A DNA stretch of 64,000 nt from an uncultured Armatimonadota bacterium (GTDB lineage: Bacteria > Armatimonadota > Fimbriimonadia > Fimbriimonadales > Fimbriimonadaceae), in NCBI GenBank assembly GCA_903927025.1, contig CAIYLG010000002.1, positions 124,001-188,000 on the forward strand, written 5' to 3'. The notes beneath the pieces were generated by a model. It was not told the DNA's origin. It was given only the letters and a program-made list of their open reading frames with translations, and made no database searches. The translations under genes and the position numbers were made by a program. This document shows positions 45,457 to 53,809 of this stretch, piece after piece; position 1 is the first letter of the stretch; each line of letters opens with the position of its first letter.

Positions 45457-46527
45457 CTAAGCATAGGCGGCATGCTCGAAAAGTCGATTGACCAGTTGAG
45501 CAGTCCATTCTGGGTTCAAGTCCTTCCATCCGCACACTCGCGCCCACTCCATTTCATGGTGCATCTCTTTGATCGTCGCGAGACACATTGCCGCGTTGAA
45601 TGCTCTTTCAGCAGCATCCGTCGGGAGGTTAAACGATGCTAGGTATGCCTCCGCGATCGTCCGCTGTGTCGGCGTATCTCGGCGATAGCCCCAAGGGCCA
45701 CCTGCCTTTCCGACATCCAGTCCCCAGGCAGACGTCATCAGCTTTTCCGCGCTGAAGAACGGATGAGACTGACATGCGTTCTCCCAGTCGAAGATCAAGA
45801 TGCGTCCATCCTCCAACTGGACTGCGTTTCCAGCGTGACAGTCGCCATGGTCGATAGACAACTCCACCCCCACAGCCTCGACCGCTTCGATCCAAGTCTC
45901 GATTCTGGGAACCAGAGGCGACAACCGATCCAGAACCTCCCGCCCGGAGAATCCCATCGCCTCTGCTATTGCCCCATCCTCATCTATCCAAGCCGCGAGG
46001 TTCGCCTCGATGTTGGCAAGGCATTCTGCAAAGATTGCTTTCAAGTCTGCGGTCTGGACGATTTGAAGCCCACTGACTTTGAGACAGGATTCAGTGCAGC
46101 GAATTTGGATTTGCGCCAGAGTCTTTGCGGTTGCCAGGAGTGAAGGGACGGTAGAACTTTCTCCGACAACTTTGCCCTCAAACGCTTTGAGGAGGATCAT
46201 CGATCCAACATCCGAGCATTCGGAACCGAGCACTTCTGGAATGCTATCCGGTGCCGACGATGCCACCCAGGCATGAGCGGACGCGGTGGCGGAGAGGAAC
46301 GGGAATCGATTCGCCTTCAGCACCACGTTTGGATGTCGAGTGGAATCTGTAGAGAAGCTCACCGTCGCCCGGACATCGGGAACATCTGTGTATTGAGCAA
46401 AAATCTCGTTCGGTCCGCTCACGTGGGTCACATCTCCAAGGGACCGGCGAATGAATTCGATGGCTTCATCCAGCGAAGGAGAAGCCAGGGGCCATGCAAG
46501 ATTTGGGGCTAGGTGAGCTTCACTCAT
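45457..46527 (-). CDS. Aminoglycoside phosphotransferase (APH)-like kinase
   Basis: The 356-residue protein has a kinase-like fold with the catalytic loop SIDHGDCHAGNAVQL and the metal-binding IFDWENACQSHPFF. The N-terminal lobe is less conserved (VVLKANRFPFLSATASAHAW). Such proteins phosphorylate small alcohols, sugars or antibiotics; no resistance role is implied. ATG 46527 is used; a GTG at 46551 in frame would add eight residues. It is transcribed away from the AraC gene's end, with 40 nt between, and ends 58 nt before the multicopper oxidase start. Confidence 0.85.
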   Translation of the reverse strand: MSEAHLAPNLAWPLASPSLDEAIEFIRRSLGDVTHVSGPNEIFAQYTDVPDVRATVSFSTDSTRHPNVVLKANRFPFLSATASAHAWVASSAPDSIPEVLGSECSDVGSMILLKAFEGKVVGESSTVPSLLATAKTLAQIQIRCTESCLKVSGLQIVQTADLKAIFAECLANIEANLAAWIDEDGAIAEAMGFSGREVLDRLSPLVPRIETWIEAVEAVGVELSIDHGDCHAGNAVQLEDGRILIFDWENACQSHPFFSAEKLMTSAWGLDVGKAGGPWGYRRDTPTQRTIAEAYLASFNLPTDAAERAFNAAMCLATIKEMHHEMEWARVCGWKDLNPEWTAQLVNRLFEHAAYA

Positions 46528-46591
46528 TCCGAGTAATCCATCTAACCCCACGTGTCCAGGTTATCGCATCACAAGTCCGCCCGGAGTGTTG

Positions 46592-47503
46592 CTAAGATGC
46601 CGGTGCCGAAGCGAGAAAGTCGATTGGGTCTCGCACTCGATCAATTCCGACGTTCAGCGTTCGAAGTTCCTGAGAGATGACCATGCGACGGTAGGCGGCG
46701 TGTGTGAGTGCATGAGCGAGCACACCCACGTAGGAAAACACCATCGGTGGATCACACTCCGAGTCGACGAACGTCATGTCATAAGAGCCTTCCTTGTCGA
46801 TCGCAGTCAGCAGCTTGAGGAAGCCTGCCTCGTTGATGGATATTGCCGCTCGCATCTCGCTGAGAGTTTCGGGCTGGTACTCCGTTTTGTCGCCATTGAT
46901 GGAATCCATCCAGGGTGCGGCGAACGCGCAGGCACGGCCAAGCATTTCTCGAAGGGTGACGCTTGCTTCGCACCATATATAGGGCTCGTAGGTCGACATT
47001 GGCGCATCAAGGCGAGCTCCTGGCAACTTCTCGCAAGCATCTAGGAATCGCTCCATCTCCCAGCCATGGTGGCGGGTCATCAGTTCTTGAATATTCATAG
47101 CGTGATCTCCTTGCCAACGAACAGAGGAGGGAGCAAAGTGATATCGCTCACTGAGATCAATCCGGTACTCATCGGGTGCCAGCTTTCGATAGTGGCTGGG
47201 ACTGATTCCGAATGCGGTGCGAAACGCACGTCCGAACCCCTCCAGCGAATCGAATCCGGCATCAATGCTGATTCCGGTAATCGATTCGGAGGTGCGCGTA
47301 AGCCGGTAGGCTGCGCGTTCCAGCATGAGCCTTCGGCGAACCGCCATCGGCGGCGCGCCGAAGGCCTGCTTCACCTTTCGATAAAACTGCGGCTTGCTGT
47401 AAGCGGCTCTCTGCGCAAGTTCTTTGCCATCAGCCGCCGTGTCCAAATCTCCGAGGAGATCGAGTTGAGAATCATTTGACTCGTTGTTCATTGACCCTGC
47501 CAT
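46592..47503 (-). CDS. AraC-type DNA-binding domain fused to a DinB-like domain
   Basis: The ~303-residue product starts with an AraC helix-turn-helix pair (residues ~25-110; RAAYSKPQFYRKVKQAFGAP, ITGISIDAGFDSLEGFGRAF, AFGISPSHYRKL). Residues ~140-300 resemble a DinB-like bundle (NIQELMTRHHGWEMERFLDA, FSYVGVLAHALTHAAYRRMV), with His residues suited to a metal. AraC proteins normally sense through an N-terminal domain, so this order is reversed. GTG 47515, ATG 47503 and ATG 47491 are possible starts; the middle one is listed. It may control the nearby ArsR/SRPBCC pair or DinB genes; that is speculation. Confidence 0.85.
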   Translation of the reverse strand: MAGSMNNESNDSQLDLLGDLDTAADGKELAQRAAYSKPQFYRKVKQAFGAPPMAVRRRLMLERAAYRLTRTSESITGISIDAGFDSLEGFGRAFRTAFGISPSHYRKLAPDEYRIDLSERYHFAPSSVRWQGDHAMNIQELMTRHHGWEMERFLDACEKLPGARLDAPMSTYEPYIWCEASVTLREMLGRACAFAAPWMDSINGDKTEYQPETLSEMRAAISINEAGFLKLLTAIDKEGSYDMTFVDSECDPPMVFSYVGVLAHALTHAAYRRMVISQELRTLNVGIDRVRDPIDFLASAPAS

Positions 47504-47520
47504 GGTGCGGCTCACGCCTA

Positions 47521-47548
47521 TATGATCACTTGACCAAAAGGATCATTT
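47521..47548 (-). promoter_or_regulatory. Inverted repeat upstream of the AraC-DinB gene
   Basis: ATGATC and GATCAT (13-nt loop) flank the expected promoter region, with CATATAGG, a weak -10, next to it on the minus strand. It could be an operator for the AraC protein itself. Evidence is limited to symmetry and position. Confidence 0.35.
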
Positions 47549-47570
47549 CCACCTACCAATCTACAGGAGT

Positions 47571-47894
47571 CTAAACTTTGTCGTCATCCTCCACGAGGGA
47601 CTTGAGCGTGCCAAGACGGTCGTCCCAGTCAGCTTCCATCTGCCGAATGAAGAGTTCGGCCACACGAAAGTTGGTTCGGTCGAGTGAAACGATCTGCTCT
47701 CGGCCAGACCTGCTGAGCGAGATCAGCCCAGCGTCGCGGAGCACGGAGACGTGCTTGGCTCCCGCCTGCCGGGTGAAGGCCATCCCTTCCGACAGGCGGA
47801 TCATGTTCATTGGGCCGCGCTCAGCTAACCGCTGGACCATAGCAAGGCGACTCGGGTCTCCGAGCGCGAAGAATATCTTCCAGAGATTGTTCAC
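47571..47894 (-). CDS. ArsR-family transcriptional regulator
   Basis: The 107-residue winged-helix protein reads NNLWKIFFALGDPSRLAMVQ, then GMAFTRQAGAKHVSVLRDAG and REQIVSLDRTNF, the classic pattern of ArsR regulators paired with SRPBCC proteins. There is no cluster of Cys for metal sensing. It overlaps the SRPBCC gene by ATGA (47891-47894), so the two are translated together. In this family the regulator often controls its own operon and senses something linked to the SRPBCC ligand. Confidence 0.93.
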   Translation of the reverse strand: MNNLWKIFFALGDPSRLAMVQRLAERGPMNMIRLSEGMAFTRQAGAKHVSVLRDAGLISLSRSGREQIVSLDRTNFRVAELFIRQMEADWDDRLGTLKSLVEDDDKV

Positions 47895-48337
47895 GCCTCG
47901 ATGTATTTGCGGATGTTCTCGATTTCCTCGTCCCAGCCCTGGGTGTTCATTCCGATTGATTTCAGGCGTCGCTCCTCGGGAATGTTCGAAAAACCGGATT
48001 CACGCAGAAGCAGGTCCACACCCTTCTCGGTCGGCGTCAGCGTCATGGTCACCGTGGTCAGCTCTGCCTCCGGGAACTCCGCGATCTTGGCGATGCCACC
48101 AGGATGCCACTGATAGGCAAACTCAGTCGTCGGCTGAATCGTGACGATTCGAATCTCATTTGTGCTTCCGCTGGGCCACTGAAGGGTGACGATGTTCCCC
48201 GGGGTCCAGTCTCCAATCACTTTACACAAAAACCATCCCTCGAACCCTTCCACGGTTCCGACTGCCTTCCAGGCTTTCTCGAGCGTGGCGTTGAGGGAAA
48301 GTTGGCGAACGATTTCATCTTGCACGGTTTGTTTCAT
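47891..48337 (-). CDS. SRPBCC (AHSA1-like) domain protein
   Basis: The 148-residue product is a START-like ligand-binding protein (SLNATLEKAWKAVGTVEGFE, WTPGNIVTLQWPSG, TTVTMTLTPTEKGVDLLLRE, MNTQGWDEEIENIRKYIEA). ATG 48337 is chosen because GAGG lies 7 nt upstream; the frame is open to 48394 but the extra residues look non-coding. GCAACC/GGTTGC, partly overlapping this ribosome-binding site, can form a hairpin, which might limit translation. It is the first gene of the pair with ArsR. Confidence 0.9.
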   Translation of the reverse strand: MKQTVQDEIVRQLSLNATLEKAWKAVGTVEGFEGWFLCKVIGDWTPGNIVTLQWPSGSTNEIRIVTIQPTTEFAYQWHPGGIAKIAEFPEAELTTVTMTLTPTEKGVDLLLRESGFSNIPEERRLKSIGMNTQGWDEEIENIRKYIEA

Positions 48338-48381
48338 AGGCAACCTCTTGGTTGCTTTACATTGTACATTGTATTCCTCTG

Positions 48382-48409
48382 AATTGAGCAACATTTCGGT
48401 TGCTCAATT
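48382..48409. promoter_or_regulatory. Perfect inverted repeat upstream of the SRPBCC-ArsR operon
   Basis: AATTGAGCAAC and GTTGCTCAATT are 11-bp perfect arms with a 6-bp spacer, 45 bp before the SRPBCC start. TACAAT motifs, possible -10 elements, lie between it and the gene on the minus strand. An ArsR operator is the obvious candidate. As RNA it would also fold into a stable hairpin. Confidence 0.6.
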
Positions 48410-48654
48410 TCTAAAGATTGCTCTACGGGTTATTTGGTGATCGCTTGTTTTCGATGGATTGAATCGAAGGTTGTTTGCTCCTTCCAACCGTGGGGAACCG
48501 GATCGAATCTGGATATTGGAGGTCCTATAGTAAGTTGTTCGTCGCTTCCAACTGTGGCTTGTTTACACGGTAGCTCTAACTTCCAACTTTGGCATGATCG
48601 CTTCCCGATTCCGCCTCGCTCCATTCCCTTCACTTTGTTCAGCGGGACAGGCGC

Positions 48655-48793
48655 CGCTGGCCGTTCCTCTTCCGCCGCTTTCAGCCTGCGCTTACGCTCA
48701 TGTCGCGGTGGGAGCGGCAAACTCGCTATCGCTCACAGCGGGGCGCGAGCGTTTAGCCCGGATCGAAGGCGCTGGAAGAAGAACGGCCAGCGC
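48655..48793. repeat. Composite inverted repeat with structured interior
   Basis: The 19-bp arms (48655-48673 CGCTGGCCGTTCCTCTTCC and 48775-48793) match with one difference. Between them are further pairings such as GCCGCT with AGCGGC and repeats of CGCT/AGCG. The design recalls the element at 23264-23532, though the sequence differs. No transposase is present. Confidence 0.6.
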
Positions 48794-48882
48794 CGAGCAT
48801 ACATGGGAAGGTTGGAAGCGACGATCAACTCTCAATCAACCGACAACCTCTAGAATCCTACCAAGACCTGGCCTTCCCGTTG

Positions 48883-48902
48883 TTCTATATAGAGGTTATA
48901 CT
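48883..48902 (+). promoter_or_regulatory. Putative operator and -10 element of the GH20-PA14 gene
   Basis: TTCTATATAGAG (48883-48894) is a near-perfect palindrome lying directly before TATACT (48897-48902), a good -10. The arrangement suits repression by a protein that blocks polymerase. A perfect version, TTCTATATAGAA, lies at 53748-53759 in another promoter. Confidence 0.45.
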
Positions 48903-48921
48903 CCTACCCTATCTGAGGTGA

Positions 48922-51108
48922 ATGGCTATTCTGATTGCTGCACTTGCGCTCGCTGCTGCTTCGCCCCGTCTTTTGGTGTTTCCGCTGCCGAATCAGGTTC
49001 GGTCGAATGGCGGGGCGATTTCCATCAGTGGTTATCGAATTCTTTCGGATGCCAGCTTAAGTGGTGAAGCGGTTACGGCACGGGAGGATTTGCCCCTTGG
49101 GGGGAATCGACCTGAAGAAGTTCGACTTCATCTGAACATAAAGATGCCAAGTCTTGGGCAGGAGGGATATCACCTCCGCGCTACAAAAGCACAGATTTTG
49201 ATCGAATCTCCGACGAGGGCTGGCTTGTTCTACGGAGTCCAGACCCTGCGGCAGATGACAACCAGGACAGCTAGCGGGTGGTTGGTACCGTCCGTGGACG
49301 TCGTTGATCAACCCCGGTTCGGGTGGCGCGGCATGATGCTGGACACGTCTCGGCACTTCTTTCCCAAGAAGGACATCCTTCACATGCTGGACCTGCTGAG
49401 CCAGTACAAGATCAACTCATTCCACTGGCACCTCGTGGACGATGGAGGTTGGCGGATTCAGATCAAAAAGTATCCAAACCTCACGGACCGAGGGGCCTGG
49501 CGCATTCCGACTGATGGAAGATTTCCCGAATACAAAGGGTTAGATTTCCCTCCTCGCAGACCAAATGATCACCATTACGGTGGGTTCTACACCCAGGATG
49601 ACGTCCGGGAGATCGTGAAGTACGCAACGAAGCGACACGTCAACATCGTCCCGGAGATTGAGATGCCCGGGCACAACCTCGCCGCAACGATTGCCTATCC
49701 TTGGCTCATCTGCAGTAAGGACCTGAAGCCGGGATTCCAGAAGGAAACCGACTTCGTCTTCCCAAATATCTTCTGTGCTGGGAAGGAAAGCACGTACAAG
49801 TTTGTGGAAGACGTTCTCACCGAGGTGATGGCCCTCTTCCCTAGCCCCGTCATCCACATTGGCGGCGATGAGGTCGACAAGTATCTGTGGTCGCGCTGTG
49901 ATGACTGCAAGGCGACCATGACCAAAGAGCATCTTGCGAGTCCTGCAGAACTGGAAAGCTACTTTGTCCGAAGAGTTGAGAAGTTTGTGAATGCGCGCGG
50001 ACGACACATCATCGGGTGGGATGAAATCCTAGAAGGCGGACTTGCGCCGAATGCCTATGTGATGTCCTGGCGAGGAGAAGCTGGGGGAATTGAAGCGGCA
50101 AAGCAGCACCACAAGGTGGTGATGACGCCTTGGGATCAATGCTACTTTGACCACGACAACACGGAACTGCCCATTGAAGTCGCCTTGGGATACGACCCCG
50201 CTCCTGTCTCTGGCGGCCCAAACCTGGCCAAGTACGTGATGGGAGCTCAAGCGTCGATCTGGACGGAAACCCTGCCCTTTGAGCGCAATATTGAAGACCG
50301 CCTCTTCCCACGGATATTGGCGCTGTCCCAATCGCTTTGGAGGGTTCCGCGCGAATCGGAATCTTCGTTCTTGGATCGGCTTGACCTTGCCACAGGAGAC
50401 CTGTTCCGCAAAATTCCCGGGATGCACCTGCGCGGCCCGCGAGTTGATCAAACCGTCGTCTTGCCGGGCGAGCAAGTTATCCTGAAGGAAATGCCCATCG
50501 GCGGCCTTAAGCTTCGGTACACCCTAGACGGCACTCGTCCAAACACCACTTCTTCAAAATGGCCAGGCAAGTTGAGTCTGACAAAGGGACAGGTGCTCAC
50601 GGCTGGCTATGTGGGCACAAACGGGCTCGCAAGTGAGGCAACCCAGATCAGCTGCGCAAAGATTCAGTCTGCCGCCGTAGCCAATGTTCAGCCAGGTCTC
50701 ACCTACGCGTACTTCGCCGGTTCGTTTAAATCGGTGCCCGCGTTTGCCGGCTTGTCACCCGCGCGAAGCGGAGAGCATACGGTGATTGGGCTCTTTGCTG
50801 AAGACAAGGAGAAGGAGCACTATGCGCTGGACTTCAAGGGCTACCTGCGTATCGATCGCGCCGGTACCTACCGAATTTCGACTCTCAGTGATGACGGCAG
50901 CGTGCTTTGGCTCGATGGAGCCAAGATTGTCGACAACGATGGTTTTCACGGCCGCAGGGAGCAAACCGCTACACTTAAGCTGGAACCAGGGCTTTATCCT
51001 CTGGAAGTTGGATACTTCCAATTCACCGAGGGCGCCTCGTTGGATGTGATGATTTCCGGTCCCGGAATCCCCAAGCAGAAATTGGGCAAAGGGCTTCTGT
51101 TCCATTGA
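48922..51108 (+). CDS. Glycoside hydrolase family 20 beta-N-acetylhexosaminidase with C-terminal PA14 domain
   Basis: The 728-residue exported enzyme has a signal peptide (MAILIAALALAAASPRLLV). A GH20 N-terminal domain ends at AGLFYGVQTLRQMT, and the barrel follows with FGWRGMMLDTSRHFFPKKDI, FHWHLVDDGGWRI and the catalytic Asp316-Glu317 in HIGGDEVDK. An intervening chitobiase-type segment (LRYTLDGTRPNTTSSKW) leads to a PA14 domain at ~590-728 (GYLRIDRAGTYRISTLSDDG). PA14 probably binds carbohydrate. The ATG follows GAGGTGA closely. It is followed 4 nt later by a sulfotransferase-like gene, so they share a transcript. Confidence 0.95.
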   Translation: MAILIAALALAAASPRLLVFPLPNQVRSNGGAISISGYRILSDASLSGEAVTAREDLPLGGNRPEEVRLHLNIKMPSLGQEGYHLRATKAQILIESPTRAGLFYGVQTLRQMTTRTASGWLVPSVDVVDQPRFGWRGMMLDTSRHFFPKKDILHMLDLLSQYKINSFHWHLVDDGGWRIQIKKYPNLTDRGAWRIPTDGRFPEYKGLDFPPRRPNDHHYGGFYTQDDVREIVKYATKRHVNIVPEIEMPGHNLAATIAYPWLICSKDLKPGFQKETDFVFPNIFCAGKESTYKFVEDVLTEVMALFPSPVIHIGGDEVDKYLWSRCDDCKATMTKEHLASPAELESYFVRRVEKFVNARGRHIIGWDEILEGGLAPNAYVMSWRGEAGGIEAAKQHHKVVMTPWDQCYFDHDNTELPIEVALGYDPAPVSGGPNLAKYVMGAQASIWTETLPFERNIEDRLFPRILALSQSLWRVPRESESSFLDRLDLATGDLFRKIPGMHLRGPRVDQTVVLPGEQVILKEMPIGGLKLRYTLDGTRPNTTSSKWPGKLSLTKGQVLTAGYVGTNGLASEATQISCAKIQSAAVANVQPGLTYAYFAGSFKSVPAFAGLSPARSGEHTVIGLFAEDKEKEHYALDFKGYLRIDRAGTYRISTLSDDGSVLWLDGAKIVDNDGFHGRREQTATLKLEPGLYPLEVGYFQFTEGASLDVMISGPGIPKQKLGKGLLFH

Positions 51109-51112
51109 TCAC

Positions 51113-52423
51113 ATGTCCGTTCCAGCACTAAGTCCCCATCCCGTGATTATCCTTGGGATGTTCCGCAGCGGAACATCCTGCGTGGCAACGTGCTTCAAGG
51201 AGCTCGGCTACTACTTCGGGGACGAAGCAGAATTCTTTCCTGCCGATGACTTTAACCCCGGGGGATATCAGGAGATCAAAGACCTGATGAACCTGAATCG
51301 CAAGATTTTAGGAACGCTGGGGATGCAGCACTTCCGGATCGAAGAAATCCCAGCCGATTGGAGAGAAATCCCAGGTGTGATGAGCCAGGTTGACAGCATC
51401 GAGGCGATGCTGAAGTCCAAGCTTGGTGGACGCATCCGTTGGGGCTGGAAGGAGCCGCAGACTTCGGTTCTGATGCCGCTGTACAAGCAGGTGTTCGAAG
51501 CAAACCAAGTCGATCCTTTCTATGTGATCTGCGTTCGGAATCCACTCGCGGTGTGTGCGAGCCAGCGAACTCACAGTCCTCTCCCCCACATCGGGGAGCG
51601 AGTCATTGGACTTTGGCTGCACTACACACTCAGCTCCCTTCGGGAAACTCAGGGCAAGCGAAGGTTGGTCATCCACTACGAATCCTTTCTCCAGGACCCG
51701 ATTCTGTTCTTGTCGCGCGCATCGGCCTTCCTGGAAACTGATGCGATCAATGAACCTCAGTTGGAAGTAGCCGCGGGCAAAGTCCGACCAGAGTGGCAGC
51801 ACAACCGGCCCGACGAGGCGGAACTAAAAGGGTGGCCAGAGCTCGTGAAGGACGTCTACGACCTAGCCAAACAGTGTTCCCAAGATCCCGAGGGTCTGCT
51901 CGCGGGCACCTACGACCAAGCTGTCGAAGCTCAATGGCGTCGATGGCGGCAGATGCGTGAAATGGTGAAGTCCTCAGCGATCCCAACTGGACGCATCATC
52001 TCCACTTGGGCTGAGCTGGGTAGAACCCGCTCTCGAGAGGAAGGACTTGTGCCCACTGGGTCATGGCAGACAGTCAAGGTTCCGATCGAAGCACCGCCCG
52101 GTTCCATTGTGCGCTTAGATCCCTATCAAACTCCGTGCCTCCTATGGATCCGTCGGGCGGTACTCAATGGTCCTGCAGCTTCGGTGCCAGCTGACCTGCG
52201 CCCAGGACGATCTGGGATGCTTGGACCCGTCGAGGGGATGCGAAGACTGGTAATTTGGGGGCCGGAGCCGATGCTCCTCCAGCTACCAACGAACAAGGTG
52301 TACGAATTGGAGATGGAGATCCTGATCCAATCCAACGCAAATGCGCTTGCTGAGGTGATCACCGTGCTAAAAGGCAACCTCGAGTTTGTCGTGCAGAAAT
52401 TCAATCAGGCCAAACAAAAGTAG
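51113..52423 (+). CDS. Sulfotransferase-like protein with an extra C-terminal beta domain
   Basis: The 436-residue protein has the PAPS 5'-phosphosulfate loop at the N-terminus (VIILGMFRSGTSCVATCFKE) and a 3'-phosphate-binding segment (VICVRNPLAVCASQRTHSPL). These are typical of sulfotransferase family proteins, which also include related non-sulfating members. Residues ~310-436 form a separate beta-rich domain (TVKVPIEAPPGSIVRLDPYQ, MRRLVIWGPEPMLLQL) of unknown role. No signal peptide is present. The 4-nt gap to the GH20 gene suggests linked function, perhaps modification of an amino-sugar glycan. Confidence 0.82.
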   Translation: MSVPALSPHPVIILGMFRSGTSCVATCFKELGYYFGDEAEFFPADDFNPGGYQEIKDLMNLNRKILGTLGMQHFRIEEIPADWREIPGVMSQVDSIEAMLKSKLGGRIRWGWKEPQTSVLMPLYKQVFEANQVDPFYVICVRNPLAVCASQRTHSPLPHIGERVIGLWLHYTLSSLRETQGKRRLVIHYESFLQDPILFLSRASAFLETDAINEPQLEVAAGKVRPEWQHNRPDEAELKGWPELVKDVYDLAKQCSQDPEGLLAGTYDQAVEAQWRRWRQMREMVKSSAIPTGRIISTWAELGRTRSREEGLVPTGSWQTVKVPIEAPPGSIVRLDPYQTPCLLWIRRAVLNGPAASVPADLRPGRSGMLGPVEGMRRLVIWGPEPMLLQLPTNKVYELEMEILIQSNANALAEVITVLKGNLEFVVQKFNQAKQK

Positions 52424-52501
52424 GGCGCGAGTCCGATGGCAACCCCCTTGCCACTGATTCGGCCTCCGCGCCCAGATGGGATGCAGTTGAGCATTTTAGA
52501 C

Positions 52502-52705
52502 TTACGGAGCTTTCACGCCCGCATCGGGTCCCATCGGCGTTCCGCCGCGCTTCTCGCGGAACTTTCGAACCGCCTGACCCACCTTCGAATTTGCAGGCGG
52601 AGTTTTATCCTGCTTATCGGCAACAGGCACCGGCTGAGACGAGCCACAGCCCACGATGAAGAGGCCGATTAGGGCTAGGGCAGACAGTGACAGGGTCTTT
52701 TTCAA
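52502..52705 (-). CDS. Small lipoprotein
   Basis: The product of ~67 residues has a signal peptide with a lipobox (MKKTLSLSALALIGLFIVGC), followed by a short polar, Pro/Lys-rich stretch ending GTPMGPDAGVKAP. TTG 52705 is chosen because AAAGGAA lies 7 nt upstream and it gives a canonical MKK start; a frame from 52729 exists. It follows the pseudopilin gene, separated by a hairpin. Function is unknown. Confidence 0.8.
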   Translation of the reverse strand: MKKTLSLSALALIGLFIVGCGSSQPVPVADKQDKTPPANSKVGQAVRKFREKRGGTPMGPDAGVKAP

Positions 52706-52738
52706 AGAGTGATTCCTTTCAAGATTCAAGCAAAAGGA

Positions 52739-52771
52739 CGGCCGTCTAGAGCAAAAGTCTCCCGACGGCCG
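52739..52771 (-). terminator. Hairpin between the pseudopilin and lipoprotein genes
   Basis: CGGCCGTC and GACGGCCG form an 8-bp stem; on the minus strand it is followed by CTTTTG. It lies 8 nt after the pseudopilin stop. It may reduce read-through into the lipoprotein gene. Confidence 0.55.
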
Positions 52772-52778
52772 AAAGTGA

Positions 52779-53591
52779 TCAGTGATTCGGCGGCGTCGTT
52801 GCGCAGTCGTCCTGAATCGTGTAATCGCAGAGGCGAACAGAGCCGAATGGCCTGTACTTAGCGTGGAAGTCGCCCCACACGTAGTTGGTGCCGTTATGGT
52901 GCGGATCCCAGTCTGAGATCGGAACTCCCCATGCCGGAGCGGCCCAATCGACTTGCCAGTCGGCGTAAATCTCGTTGTAGACGATACCGCCTGGGGTTGG
53001 GGTGTCCTGCATCCAGATGGTGTCGGCAGGAAGCTCCACCATTGAGGAATTGATCATGCAGGCCTCAACTCCACCGCAGGCGGTTGGATTTGAGTGCATA
53101 TATCCTATGTGAGCTTCCTGGTAGCCGCCAGCGTTCACTGCGTTCCCGTCCCAAGCAAGTTCTGCCGCGTTTCCGAACGTGCCGTAGTACTGCATGTCGT
53201 TGACTGCGTAGCTCATATAGTCGTGGTTTTGACTCCACTTGTCAGATGCAGGCACGTTGGACAGTTCGTACTTGCGATCGGGACAGATCGTGAGGTCGTA
53301 GCTCTTGGAATACGGCCGGATGAGTGAGTTCCACCAGTGGATTCGACCCGACTGCGCCGGATTGTCGAGATACATATAGCTGGGAACCCAAACGTCGTCA
53401 TAGTCTCCTATGTATAGGGCAGTCGCGGTGCCGATCTGCTTGAGATTACTGAGGCAGGTTGTTGCCTTAGCGGACTCCTTTGCCTGAGCAAAGACTGGGA
53501 AGAGAATGGCAGCAAGAATGGCGATGATCGCAATGACGACCAGCAGCTCAATCAAAGTGAACGCCTGTTGGACACGGGAAGATGATTTCAT
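52779..53591 (-). CDS. Type II/IV pseudopilin-like protein (DUF1559 type)
   Basis: The 270-residue product has a class III signal ([22 protein letters not shown]) cleaved before Phe and methylated by a prepilin peptidase in related systems. The following [20 protein letters not shown] and the C-terminal [16 protein letters not shown] are typical of DUF1559/H-X9-DG pseudopilins, which expand strongly in Planctomycetes and Armatimonadota. ATG 53591 is preferred over TTG 53603. It probably sits in the inner membrane or a pseudopilus. It has its own promoter at 53767-53795. Confidence 0.93.
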   Translation of the reverse strand: MKSSSRVQQAFTLIELLVVIAIIAILAAILFPVFAQAKESAKATTCLSNLKQIGTATALYIGDYDDVWVPSYMYLDNPAQSGRIHWWNSLIRPYSKSYDLTICPDRKYELSNVPASDKWSQNHDYMSYAVNDMQYYGTFGNAAELAWDGNAVNAGGYQEAHIGYMHSNPTACGGVEACMINSSMVELPADTIWMQDTPTPGGIVYNEIYADWQVDWAAPAWGVPISDWDPHHNGTNYVWGDFHAKYRPFGSVRLCDYTIQDDCATTPPNH

Positions 53592-53747
53592 GCTTATGCT
53601 CAAAAAAAAATGTCAAGTCGCTCAACGCTGAAGGGCGACTCGGCTTCGCGAGGGTGCTAGGCATTCCCACAGAGTTTGGCTAACCGGAGCGGACTTACCG
53701 GGTAAGGATCGACAAACTTCATTGGTTGTCCTAGAATTTCGCGGAGC

Positions 53748-53795
53748 TTCTATATAGAACACTCGTATGATAACACGATTAATCCGAAATGAAAA
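53748..53795 (-). promoter_or_regulatory. Promoter with palindromic site upstream of the pseudopilin gene
   Basis: On the minus strand TTTTCA (53795-53790) and TATCAT (53772-53767) are 17 nt apart. The perfect palindrome TTCTATATAGAA (53748-53759) falls at about +1 to +12 of the expected transcript. The gene starts ~155 nt further, leaving a long leader. It is the best copy of the site also seen near 48883 and 56142. Confidence 0.5.
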
Positions 53796-53809
53796 GGGGA
53801 TTAGGGAGA

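Larger units (their letters stand above)
48410..48921. other. Long divergent intergenic region with several repeats
   Basis: No credible gene in ~510 bases. It contains three direct copies of CTTCCAAC followed by YKTGG (48481, 48545, 48580) and an inverted CTTCCAAC (48811). It also has TTCGAT/ATCGAA at 48450-48468, a GC-rich composite inverted repeat (48655-48793), and the promoter of the GH20-PA14 gene at the right end. Confidence 0.6.

Noticed and set aside
45457-46527. Antibiotic resistance call for the APH-like kinase
   Set aside because: The catalytic motifs are shared by many small-molecule kinases, and nothing nearby suggests antibiotic modification.
48434-49067. Overlapping ORFs of 96-157 residues on both strands before the GH20-PA14 gene
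   Set aside because: They cross the GC-rich inverted repeat and, in one case, the GH20 start. Composition is not protein-like and ribosome-binding sites are missing.
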